Assembly: GCA_037952775.1 (NCBI GenBank)
Contig: JBANAY010000003.1
Coordinates: 2,604,001 to 2,668,000 of the forward strand
Source: Clonostachys chloroleuca
Taxonomy: Eukaryota > Ascomycota > Sordariomycetes > Hypocreales > Bionectriaceae
DNA length: 64,000 nucleotides
Direction of reading: 5' to 3'
Positions 48,117 through 58,342 of the stretch are shown piece by piece. Both the position numbers and the translations under genes were made by a program. Below the pieces are notes generated by a model. The model was not told the origin of the DNA, did no database searches, and saw only the letters and a list, made by a program, of their open reading frames with translations. The stretch's first letter is position 1. Each line of letters starts with the position of its first letter.

Positions 48117-49081
48117 GACTGCATCATCGGCGTCCACAAGGCGCCGTAGGTCGTTCCATCCGCTGGGAAACGATCCTGTCGTGAAGCTTCAAGAAGTTCG
48201 GGGAGCGTAGAGAGCTTGGTGTCCTCGCGACAGCTTCGCGACAGTGATGGCCCGGAAACTTGCGAAATCCAATACTGGATATATATTAGTATTCCGAAGA
48301 AAATCAGAATTGAGGTTTCTTCTTTGGTTGCGACAGGATGCCAAAAGGAGGAAAGGGCGTTATTGTCGAGAGTCGCTCGCCTGGGAAGAACCTAACGGTT
48401 GCAATATGAAGATGGATTAGAGGTCGCCTCGCGTTGAAAATCCCAAGACCCAGTGACACTGGGCGCCGCGGTCACCAAATCATCTTGCGCTAGGCGTTGC
48501 AACAATATTAATCCGGCGCTAGTGGTGCACACACCCTGCCAATTGGGCGTGGTTGTAGTGAGGCTTAATTGGTGGGCTGTTATCGATAAGAGGCTGTCCC
48601 TCACGGCTGTGGCTTCCTGGTGCCTTCCTGTAGCGCCTATCCCAACCATCATTGACTTCCCCAATCACATGGAGAAACAATAGATAAGAGAGAGCTAGCT
48701 GCGTACCTGAACTCTATTACTACCTTACACTAAAGTCTTTTCATCAAAATTTCGATTACTCATACATGGTATCAACTCTTGCTACCTACTATTGACAAAT
48801 TCCAAGATATCGCATACGAGTGAGTGCTTGTTCGCCATCGAATGATAAGCTTGGTTTTTACGATTGAGCATAAGTTTGGTCTTCGGGGCTCTACCATCGA
48901 TAAGCCTAGCAGAATCTAGACCTTGGCGGGGTATATGGTATGTTGCTGAGCCCAACCTATGTGATACAGCTTGCCTGTTTGCTCGTCTCGAAGTCGTTCA
49001 GGTTCAACTAACACAACAACATTTAGCTGCAAGGCCCTTTATCATCGAGTAGCCCCGGACTCTTTCTGGAACTTCGAGAAG
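48117..49081. other. Divergent intergenic region TRA1 / cyclotransferase
   Basis: 965 bp between divergent starts. No gene recognised; open frames here are short and unsupported. Confidence 0.5.
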
Positions 49082-49643
49082 ATGAGTGGGGATTTCACAG
49101 CCTTTTTTTATGGTAGGTCGACCTGCGCTCGATAGGGATGTAGTTGTTAACTGGTCTTGTAACAGGCACCTTGGTATGATACAAACCCCTTTGAAACGCT
49201 ATGAAGAATATCAAAACTAAGACTTAGTGAATCAGATGGCGCCCGAGGTGTTCTTTACCGTATGTTATGGAACGTCGAAACCGCCGGAAGCCTATCAAGC
49301 CATGCACACGTTCACCCCAGCTACTCTGGACGGATACTGTAGACACCGAGTCCAGTTTGCCGACTACCCTGGAATCATACCAGAGGAGGGATGTTCGGTT
49401 CGCGGTGTGTATGCAACAGGTCTGACGGATGCCAATATGCACAAGCTCGATTATTTTGAAGGCTCGGAGTACAAGAAGGTGAATGTCAAGGTGAAGCTTC
49501 TCAAGAACGAGGGGGGCAAGGAGGTCGAGGGAGAAGAGAAGGACGCCGCCGTCTACGTATTCCTGTCAGCAGAGGACCTTGAGAAGGTCGAATGGGACTT
49601 TGAACATTTTCGGAAGGAGAAGATGGGCATGTGGGCACGGTGA
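49082..49643 (+). CDS. Gamma-glutamylcyclotransferase-like (AIG2-type) protein with micro-exon
   Basis: 148 residues of the GGCT/BtrG fold, which includes enzymes that release 5-oxoproline from gamma-glutamyl compounds. Exons 49082-49112, 49166-49173 (8 nt) and 49236-49643. The splice gives the family signature FYGTLMAPEVF, with YGTL as the substrate-binding loop. LDYFEGSEYKK carries the expected acidic catalytic residue, and VRGVYATGLTD precedes it. The 8-nt exon supplies the G, T and L of YGTL, so it is needed for function. Without it the downstream ATG at 49236 would lack the binding loop. Substrate is unknown; such short stand-alone members are common in fungi. Confidence 0.88.
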
Positions 49644-52373
49644 ATGAGTTTCTCAGGTGGGATCCTTCTTGTGCCAAGCCATCATCACTAGTCCCAACTC
49701 GCCGTTCTCGAGTCTGAGGTTGGGCAAGCATGTCTGTGGCTGCAGAGGAAGGTTCCAGCTTCCCCTGCCCGTGAGATTTCGAGACAATCCATGTTGTTTG
49801 CGACGTGGGATTTGATTCAGAGCGAAGTGACGGGGGAGTATCATACAACCCAACTGGACAACGACGCGACGAGGAGGTGCGGGGTGAAACTCTTTCGTAG
49901 CAAGGACTTGTATAAAGAGTATCTGGTATCGAATCACATATATTATAGAAATAGATATATCGACCTGGGAATTGCGACTAATCAATGAAAATCTTACAAG
50001 TTGCACGCATAGACGGCCATTAGCCAGCTCATACCACGCTAGCTCTGCGTCTCACATTGAACAGAACTCCTGCCAGCCAAGGAGACAGCCCGCTGCGGTG
50101 CATGGTCGGACTTAATCCGCAGCAGATCATGTTACAGATATTATCCCGCAAGAAATGTAAAAAAAGCAAGCATGCACATCAACCTGATCGGATGAATTGT
50201 CAGACGGGGATTTTCACTCCAAGGCAGGGCCCGATTTTCCACCATCCACGAATGGACTGGTGGTGAGAAATATGAAACAGATGAACAGCACAGGCCATAG
50301 TCTTTTCCACACGGGTGATTCAAGACGGCGAAAGGGTCACAGCAGATCGCGGCCGCCCGCGGCAACATGTCCCGCTGCCCAACTGGAAACATGGTGCACC
50401 GTGCACACACATCAGCAGAGGTGACGTTTCCAGATAGAGGCAATGAGCGCCCCAAACTCAACTTACAAGGTTGTCAGAGGCCATGGCGACGAACCAACAT
50501 GGGATGATGGCACATCGTGGAGATGAAGCGGCAAGTAGGCAAGATGGTGGAAACCCTGAAGAAAATCTTTACCACCATGTTCCTGGTCTCTTCTGCCAAC
50601 GCCACGTCAAATGGTGAAATAAATGCCTCCTGATGCAGATGGACAGCGAGTTACAGGGATAGCAAGTCATGAAATTAAATGAAGAAGAAAAGAACAGAGC
50701 CCATATTGTTCTGCCGAGAAAGGATTGCGTCGGGCATGATGAGGCAGGGTTTGCTCACTGACCAGGAGTCGAGACAGCATCTCTCGAAGGCGTAGGCAAA
50801 AACTGCCGGCGACTTCCGGAAAGGCGCCTAGGCTGATATCACATGTGGAAGGTCCTCCTGAGCATCACCCGCGTCAGATGTAGATGGGATAACGAACATA
50901 GGGAAAATACCGAAACAGGAATTTTGAAACCCTCCCTGGTCTGGTTTGGATGTTTCGGCTCCACGCGTACCCCACAAAACCAACAAGGTGGTCTTCGGCT
51001 CTTGGCAGAACGATCCCTGCCTGTTGCCCTCTGGACTACGAAGCTGAAGCCCCTCACTGGTCGGCTGTGAGAGACTACGGGATGATAGTGAGGAGCACGA
51101 TCACCGGTCATCTTTGCTCAGTCCATCGTGACTGGCTAACCATCTGAACTTCCCCTGCATGCCTAGGCAGCGCTTCAGGGGGATCCTCACCCGAATCACA
51201 AGACATGAATGCAAGATTCTCAGAAACCTGCCGGGAGCCTGAACCAGTCTCCCACATCTGACTGGCGGACGAGCCGCTCGCCCACCCACAGGCACCCGGC
51301 TAAAGGTGTCGCGCATACAGAGACGATTGGTCCGTTCGGAAAGCCATGACTAGGACCCAACGTCTACTGCGTGTGAGTCAACCACACGAGGCAGCGAAAA
51401 TTTCCCTACTCCTTTCTCTCATGAGTTGTCGGCTGTCATAATATTCGCACCTCTCTGTTCATGCTGTTTGCCATTCAGGTGATGCTAGCTTCATTATGCC
51501 AACCCAGCGGTGGCGCACATTGCTGTTCGGCAGGTTGCCGGAATTGGCGAGGCGTGGCCATCTAGATTAAACGGCACAGACATTGACCTGACAAAAGAAG
51601 CCAAAGCTCTGTTACCAGATCATGCATGGTGGCAGTGGTTGACATGCGCTTTGGCCGGCTGGGAGGCCCCTGGGGTCGGCGACGTCGATGGCCTGTGCTG
51701 AAGCCTGGCACCTGGGTCGTATCCATTATTCATGGAGCGTTTCGTGCTTTGCGAGGTGATGTGATCTGCAGCCACACCGAGGACGGCATGGCTGGCGATC
51801 TGCAGGTACGGACAGCTCAGGAGCACGCGTGGGCGCCAAACTCACCAGTAGTCTTGTCGGACAGACACACACTGGCCTGTCAATTGCGCACATCCAAGCG
51901 GGAATGGGGCCCGTGGCTGAGGGTTGTGTTGCGGTGAACGGCTGCGTGCAGCAAGTGTCCTACCTCCCGTCCGCAACATTGACCACAGCATGAAGCAAGC
52001 CAACATGCATAGCAGAGGTCTGATGAATTATGGAGACAAGGTAGAGGCTGTACGCGGCCCGATTAATTTGGGGAATCTCCTGGGGGACACCGAGCAAGGA
52101 AGGCGCATCACAGCTCGCCTCTCATTCCATTTGCGTAGAGTCGTGTCTTTTCTGTAACACCCAACGACCTTAACTACCGGAGGCCCCTATCCCCATCCCT
52201 GTCAGTCTGGGCTGAATGCCCAAGACCCCTCCTCAAGCTGGTCGCGGTCGCTGCCGCCTAACATAATCAGTTAGAATTTCTCCGGCAGGCCCCTCCAACG
52301 ATTCCAATGATCCTTGTCGTTGAGTGCACTGACGCAGTGTGTTCTCGCATGTGCCTCGCCCCAGCCTCCTGTG

Positions 52374-52406
52374 CGTACTACCGGAGAATGCCATGACGGT
52401 AGTACG
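52374..52406. repeat. Perfect 10-bp inverted repeat, 13-base loop
   Basis: Arms CGTACTACCG (52374-52383) and CGGTAGTACG (52397-52406). Could be a dimeric transcription-factor site or a chance hairpin. Confidence 0.6.
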
Positions 52407-53547
52407 GGACTCCAGCATTAGGTATGCTCAGCCATGGTAATTTTAAGCTAAACTGCTTTTTTCTTGTCCAACCCCCGAACACGAGGATCATGAGGTCACT
52501 TGCGCAGACGGAATGGAATCATGATGCAGCTGACCGCCGTATGCAATGCAGAACCATCGGGTGCCCTCTGGCGCGCGGCTCGAAGCTGGAGACCAACGAA
52601 GAAGAAAAAGGAACAAGAACAAGAAAAAGCCGCCCGGCACCAGGCTAGTCGCAGAGGGGAGGGAGCGCTGAGGTTTGCTGGCTCGGGCAGGTCTGGATGT
52701 GTGGCCTGGGATAGGGGTGCGTTACAGCGCCTGTGCTGCTTACTTGCAGCGCCCAATGGTGGCAGCAGGCTCAATCCAGGAGGCGGCAAAGGGGAACACC
52801 ACCAAGCGGGACCTAACGAGCTCCACTATCGCCCATCCCCTGTCCTGCTGGCCGGTGCTGGATGGCTGCCGCGGCGCCAGAGGGGAAACAGGCCGTTTTA
52901 GGCAGGGACGAGCCACAGCCAGTGGACTGGCTCTCCGCTCGATCAGACTCCAGACCCCACCTCGACCTGCAGCCAACTCTCGTCCGCGCTTGGGCACATG
53001 CCAGGGACAACATGAAACACCGTCGCCAGCCTATCAATGGCTGTACCGTTTATACGTCTCCCTTTGTCCTGAGAGCCTGCCGACGCTAGAGGACGGGCCC
53101 TGGCAGCTCCACCATGCATCAAAAGCGCTTGCACCGAGTTCAATGCTTGCCCCTGGCTGGCTGCGTCCGTGTGTGCACCCCTGTTCTGGCCCAGGGCCTC
53201 TCCCGATCTGCATCAGCCAGTCTGCGTGCCATTCAGGCCCATGTTTGACCTCTTGCTCACTGTGCCCAGCTGTGTCTGATGTCGCCTCACGGTTGGTCGA
53301 TCTAGAATTCTCCTTTCTTTTCTGGACTAGTTGCCTTGGTGGTCTGTGTTCTGATGCGGTCCATTCACCCATTCTCCTGAGCCCTCCCCACACACAACGC
53401 CTGGCCAAACGATCTGGAACATGACTCTCTTTTTTGTATAAGAAGCCCGGCCTCCTTCACGTATTCAGACTGTCTTTCTTTCTTCACCACCACCAAACAG
53501 TCCATCCTTTCTAGACGCTTGTCGTCCACCATTCAGTCCTTCATTCT

Positions 53548-53555
53548 TATAAAAG
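53548..53555 (+). promoter_or_regulatory. TATA box (TATAAAAG) of the AA11-like gene
   Basis: Consensus TATA element 214 bp upstream of the ATG, followed by a long pyrimidine-rich leader with CAAC repeats. A second TATA-like site, TATAAGAAG, starts at 53437. Two TATA-like boxes would allow two start sites. Confidence 0.6.
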
Positions 53556-53761
53556 GCTAGTCCTTTAGGTATCTTACCTCAACATTCACTCACAATCTGC
53601 CCGGTGCAAACATCAACTTGGGAACTTCCCCTTCAACGCAAGAGCACGGTCTCGCGACAACTACTCGACTTTTGGTTTGCCTATCTCTCGTCCGGAACGA
53701 AAGAACACTATACCCAACAATACCCAACACTTATCAACTTACAAGACTATCTTTTGACAAG

Positions 53762-54907
53762 ATGCTCTCCAAGACTCTCGCTTTCCTCGGCATGGCTGCC
53801 TCTGCCAGCGCCCACATGGTCATGACCAGCCCCGTCCCCTTCGGCAACCCCAACAACTCTCCTCTTGATGCCAGCGGTTCGGATTTCCCCTGCAAGGGCC
53901 CCGTCAGCGGCGGCGACTTCTCCACCAACAGCTACGCCCAGGGTAGCACTCAGAAGCTCGCCTTCAAGGGCAGCGCCGTCCACGGTGGTGGCTCTTGCCA
54001 GGTCTCCGTCACTACCGACCTGAGCCCCACCACTGCTTCCGTCTGGAAGGTGATCAAGTCCATCGAGGGAGGTTGCCCTGCCCAGAACACCGAGGGCAAC
54101 CTGGGCAACGACGCCAACCTCGAGGACCCCTACACCTACAGCTTCAAGATCCCCGAAGACCTCGCTGCTGGTCAGTACGTCTTCGCCTGGACTTGGTTCA
54201 ACAAGGTCGGCAACCGAGAGATGTACATGAACTGCGCTCCCGTTACCGTCACTGGCTCTGGTGGCAGTGAGGGTTTCCTCAGCACTCTGCCCGACATGTT
54301 CAAGGCCAACATTGGCAACGGCTGCAGCACTCCTGCCAACACTGATGTTGAGTTCCCCAACCCTGGTAACGAGGTTGAGCAGCTCAACGGTGCCACCAGT
54401 GCTTTCGCCGCCCCCAGCGGTAACTGCATTGGCAGCCCTGGCAGCCCTGGCTCTCCTACTGCCTCCGCCACTAAGACTACTGCTGCCCCTACCACTGCCG
54501 CTCCTACTTCCACCAAAACCTCGGCTCCTTCTAGTGCCTCGAAGCCCGTCTCCTCTCCTATCGCTACCACCTCCATCCCCGGAGGTGTGTTCCTGCCCAT
54601 CCCCGGCTCTAGCACTACTAGGGCTTCCACCACTGCCGCTGCCACTGCTACTGCCTCTGCTGCTCCCACCACCACTGCTACTCCCGGTGGTGGCAGTGGT
54701 AGCTTCACTGCCGGTACGGCTTGCACCAGCGAGGGCCAGTGGAACTGTGTTGGCGGCTCGTCCTACCAGCGATGTGCTAGCGGCGCCTGGACTGTTGTCC
54801 AGCCCCTTGCCAGCGGCATGACCTGCAGCGGTGGCCAGTCTTCTGAGCTCACCGTCAAGGTTGCCAACGAGAGGGCCATCCGCCGTGCGGTCCCCTTGGT
54901 CGCATAA
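53762..54907 (+). CDS. Secreted lytic polysaccharide monooxygenase, AA11-like, with C-terminal Cys-rich module
   Basis: 381 residues, no intron. A signal peptide (residues 1-17, cut after ASA) exposes H18, which would be the N-terminal histidine of the copper brace. The second brace His is probably H74 (AVHGGG) and the axial Tyr Y155 (MYMNC). The corresponding mature positions (1, 57, 138) sit close to those I recall for AA11 chitin-active enzymes. The HMVMTSPVPF start and GSDFPCKGP also fit. A Ser/Thr/Pro/Ala linker (about 245-345) leads to a C-terminal module (EGQWNCVGGSSYQRCASGAW), a Cys-rich chitin-binding-like domain. Third positions are almost all C or G, suggesting high expression. Substrate is inferred as chitin or related glucan. 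The true start is the ATG after a long leader; open codons upstream begin only from a TTG. Confidence 0.85.
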   Translation: MLSKTLAFLGMAASASAHMVMTSPVPFGNPNNSPLDASGSDFPCKGPVSGGDFSTNSYAQGSTQKLAFKGSAVHGGGSCQVSVTTDLSPTTASVWKVIKSIEGGCPAQNTEGNLGNDANLEDPYTYSFKIPEDLAAGQYVFAWTWFNKVGNREMYMNCAPVTVTGSGGSEGFLSTLPDMFKANIGNGCSTPANTDVEFPNPGNEVEQLNGATSAFAAPSGNCIGSPGSPGSPTASATKTTAAPTTAAPTSTKTSAPSSASKPVSSPIATTSIPGGVFLPIPGSSTTRASTTAAATATASAAPTTTATPGGGSGSFTAGTACTSEGQWNCVGGSSYQRCASGAWTVVQPLASGMTCSGGQSSELTVKVANERAIRRAVPLVA

Positions 54908-56634
54908 GCTGGCAATCGCGATGCCAATAGGTATGGATTGGATTTGGGGGTCTGGGTTGGGGGAATATGGCGTTTGCGGTTTGGATACCGAAGAGAATTT
55001 CTGTATATTCTAAATTTTTTGGACATGATATTCAAAAACCACGAGATAACTATCTCCTCAACACTTTATGATTTTCTTTCTACTAAATAGAAATATGATT
55101 TACGATCACAACTGTCTGGTCCCAATGCCTGTGATACCTTAAAGTGATGCAAACTGTAGTACGGAATATACCAATGCCAATATAAAAATGTCCAGAATCA
55201 CCATGAAACTCGAGATCGTCACCAGGAAGATCTTCAGAGCACAAAAAGGAAAAATAGTCCACGGCACAGTCAGGGGGCGGTGTAAGTCAAGCGATGCCCA
55301 AGACCCAGAAGAACCCGCCGGGAAACCTTGCATAACCTACACCTCACGCGAAGAGGGGTCAAGTAACCGCCAGCGTTCCAAGACCTTGGCAGCCAACGCG
55401 GACCGAATTCAGGGGGGGGGGGGGGGGGAAGCATCGCCAACATATAATGGTCACAGCGGTTACGAAGGGGGAGGGACAGCGGTGAAGTGGAATAAATGCA
55501 CCACACCCGGCATTGGACTGGCTCCCCGGGGAAGAATCATGAAACGAGGTCGTCTGCACGCTTGGCCCCCAGCTAGCAGCATGCCCAGTTGGTTGCAATG
55601 TGTGGGTGGGTACATGTATTTTGGCGACCGCGCTTTTTCCACACGCGATGATGGGCGGCCAGGTTGTGTGTTCGATTTTTTTTCTCCTGCTGATCAGGGG
55701 CTGGGCTGAGCTGAGGTGGAGAGAGAGAAAGAGACCGCCCCAGCCTTATTAAGAGCGTCCAAGGCAAGGGAGACAGCGCCAGATCGTCTTGGCGAATGGA
55801 GTGCGAAGTAACGTTGTAACGGCCGATACAACCCTGTTTGGAACGACCTAGATTGACGAGCGCAATGCCTGGGAGGGAATCAATCCTTACCAGCTAAACT
55901 CCCGCCCGATCTTGGGCCTAGTACACAAGGGAGATAGAGAGATCTAGGCATCGTCACTGAAACAAACATAGGTAGATACTCTGCATGAACCACCGCACGT
56001 CCTTTACTTTTCTTTGCTTTTTCTCAATTCCGAGGACCCGATGTCAGAGAATGAAACGTCTCAGACAAGCTCGGTAGATCCTTTGACTTTCCATCTTTGT
56101 TGTTGTCAAACAGGCTCATATGTCCACGGCAAACAAAGGCAGGCTAGTAGCATAGTTTAAGAGACCACGGTGAAATCGTGAATGTCACAAAGAAACACAA
56201 TGGGCAAGTGGAGGAATATTTTTATCTTTATTGTTACAGAAATGAATCAACATCTCGACGAGTTAATTCGCATCAAAGTAGCACAATGTTCACGACCGTG
56301 CCCTCTCCAATAACCAGTCTGTTCTGCCCTTTGTTATCCATGAGAGCAATCAAAGTCGCGGCAGAGTTGCACCGATCGCATGCTCAAGTCCCATTCTTCG
56401 AAAATCTCGCTCATGCCTCTTCTCTCCATTATAGTCCTAGGAGGAAACTGAGCAATTGAGTATAATTATGTCAAGGCGCCAACAACGCCCAAATGCCAGG
56501 TTTTACTGTATATGAAACGCGCGCACGAAGAGCTTATGCCCCGTCGCATAGCCCTTTAATGGTAAAAAAAAGAAAATATCGTGCCATCGTAGTGTATGTA
56601 GCTTCTCACCCGTTTTCTAGGACATCCTCGGATC
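54908..56634. other. Convergent intergenic region AA11-like / KNR4
   Basis: 1.7 kb between two convergent stops. Holds the G17 tract at 55412-55428. The open frame at 55188-55709 has no recognisable domain and includes part of this tract. Confidence 0.5.
55412..55428. repeat. G17 homopolymer
   Basis: Run of 17 G. Exact length is unreliable in any short-read or single-pass assembly. Confidence 0.85.
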
Positions 56635-58342
56635 TTATATACGTATTTCTTTCATCGTCTCGTCCTTGGACTGGGGCTGCTTGCCATTCCCGACCGGGGA
56701 TTCGTTCTCCTTGGTTAATTTGATGAGATCGCTCTCAACTCTTTTCAGAACAACAGGCTGCTTAGACTCCCTCTTGGATAGCGTTGCCTCTGCCTCAACC
56801 AGGGTCTCGGGCTGGATTTCGGCATCAGCCAACTCCGGAATGCTCGTCTCCTCCGTCACTCTACCGAGAATAGGTAGTTTCCCATGGCCTGCGCGCATTG
56901 GACTTTGCAAAGGCGAGGCCCCGTGAGGTCGCTGCAAAGAGCGGCCTCGGTTATCTCCATTACCCTCTGCGGAGTAGGGGGAGGATGACCGGGATCCAAG
57001 AGGCGACCCGGGCTTCGATCCAGGCTTCGACCCGGGCCTTGGTTGCATGGACTTTCGCTGTGCTGCTCGGCGCCCGTACTTCTGGTCCATTCTCCATCGC
57101 AAAATGCTGAAGTACGATGGCTCGACTCGTGCATCTTTGAACTCACGAAGCTTGAGCTCCCCGTTGTCTTCGTCCACAAACCATTTCCCGCTGTTCAGGT
57201 CATCTGCCACAAGGGCGAGGAATGCAGACCATGATTTGGCCACGACGTACTTGGTGTCATAATCACGACCGAAAAGGATGATCTGGCCCCATCGGCCTTT
57301 AGGTCCAGGGGCCAAATCGACAGCCAAGTTGTTACCACCCCAGTCTCGCACCAAGGGGATCCATCCAGCATGTGCGTACGCGCTTTGAACACTGTTCGGG
57401 GGAACACAAGTCTGCTTGTCGAGGAGATTCTGGCGCCATTCGTCAGGGTTACTAGACCGCGAGGATGGTCGCTGCCGGGACGAAGATGACTCGTTGCTGC
57501 CTCCGGCGAAAGCCTTTGGAGTAGGAGGTGTTGGTGTGTCCATTAAGATTTGGTTGCTGACCCTGGACCAGGTCCCCCATTCCTGCACAATTTCTTCACA
57601 GTCCATGAGCATCGAGCCGAAGATGATGCCCGTTGGAGTACCGCCACGTTCTTGACCGTCGTGAATCATAAGCGACTCCCTCACATCCTGGGGAAGGGTG
57701 CAGTCCAACTGATGTTCCAGCTCATTCATATCATTGACAGTTGCGCCTTCGCAGACTTGGTCGAAAAGCTCCGGATAGTTGTCCTCTGCCCAAGCATCTA
57801 TACGCTTCCAGGAATGGGAAACCGGGGGTGGAGGGGGAAGGCCGTCTTCGAATGATTGCATGGGCACATCGCCAGGACTCTGAACCTCGAACCCATCAGT
57901 CTGGCTGGTATTTCTAGCAGAAACAGATCGCAAGCCAGGCGAGTAAGAACCGGGGTTAGGACTTGAGGCGGGATTGTAGGGAACAATGTTCGGGGGGCGC
58001 ATTTGCTTGCGGGTAGGCGAGGCATCATCGAAATAAGGGGAGTTGATGTCGCCGCGGGAGTCGGAGGCGGTAGCTACGCCAGTAAACACGCTGTTTCGGC
58101 CATTGTTGAGAGGGACATGACGACCGGACCGATGTGGAGAATCCAGTGTTGAGTCTGTAGAAACCTAGTGCGTTAGTTGAGGGTTGCCAGCGTCGGAGAA
58201 GGGGGAATCGCACGTCGGTCATAACTGGTCATAGTATGCCAGAATTCGCGCAAGGCTAAGCCAAACCTGTGAAGCAAGATTGTCAATAATTGAGGCCAGA
58301 TAGGAGCTGCGAGAGGTATGGGAGCACTTACCCGTTCGACAT
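56635..58342 (-). CDS. KNR4: Cell-wall integrity regulator Knr4/Smi1
   Basis: Regulator of glucan synthesis and of the Slt2/calcineurin wall-stress response. Three exons: 58342-58332 (11 nt), 58266-58214 and 58154-56635, encoding 527 residues. The splice gives MSNGFGLALREFWHTMTSYDR, then HSTLDSPHRSGRHVPLNN, matching fungal Knr4 N-termini. The SMI1/KNR4 core follows: HSWKRIDAWAEDNYPELFDQ, GATVNDMNELEHQLDCTLPQD, IHDGQERGG and GIIFGSMLMDCEEI, with WIPLVRDWGGNNLAVDLAPG downstream. The C-terminus is disordered with a PGSKPGSKPGS repeat. The very short first exon makes the start easy to miss. It relates functionally to calcineurin A, also in this window, but 46 kb away. Confidence 0.92.

Larger units (their letters stand above)
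49644..53761. other. Long gene-free region upstream of the AA11-like gene
   Basis: 4.1 kb with no recognised gene. Several open frames of 60-250 codons exist on both strands (the longest at 52675-53424), but they overlap each other in different frames and show no domains, so they look like chance frames in GC-rich sequence. It contains a short perfect inverted repeat at 52374-52406. The last 350 bp form the promoter and CT-rich leader of the next gene. Confidence 0.55.

Noticed and set aside
52675..53424. 249-codon frame in the region before the AA11-like gene
   Set aside because: Overlaps several frames of similar length on both strands in GC-rich sequence; no domain, Cys/Pro/Ser-rich chance composition.
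54172..54821. Long frames in the + and - strands over the AA11-like linker
   Set aside because: Ala/Val/Pro/Leu-only frames caused by the Ser/Thr/Pro codon bias of the linker.
55188..55709. 173-codon frame spanning the G17 tract
   Set aside because: Passes through a homopolymer as poly-Gly, no domain; chance frame.
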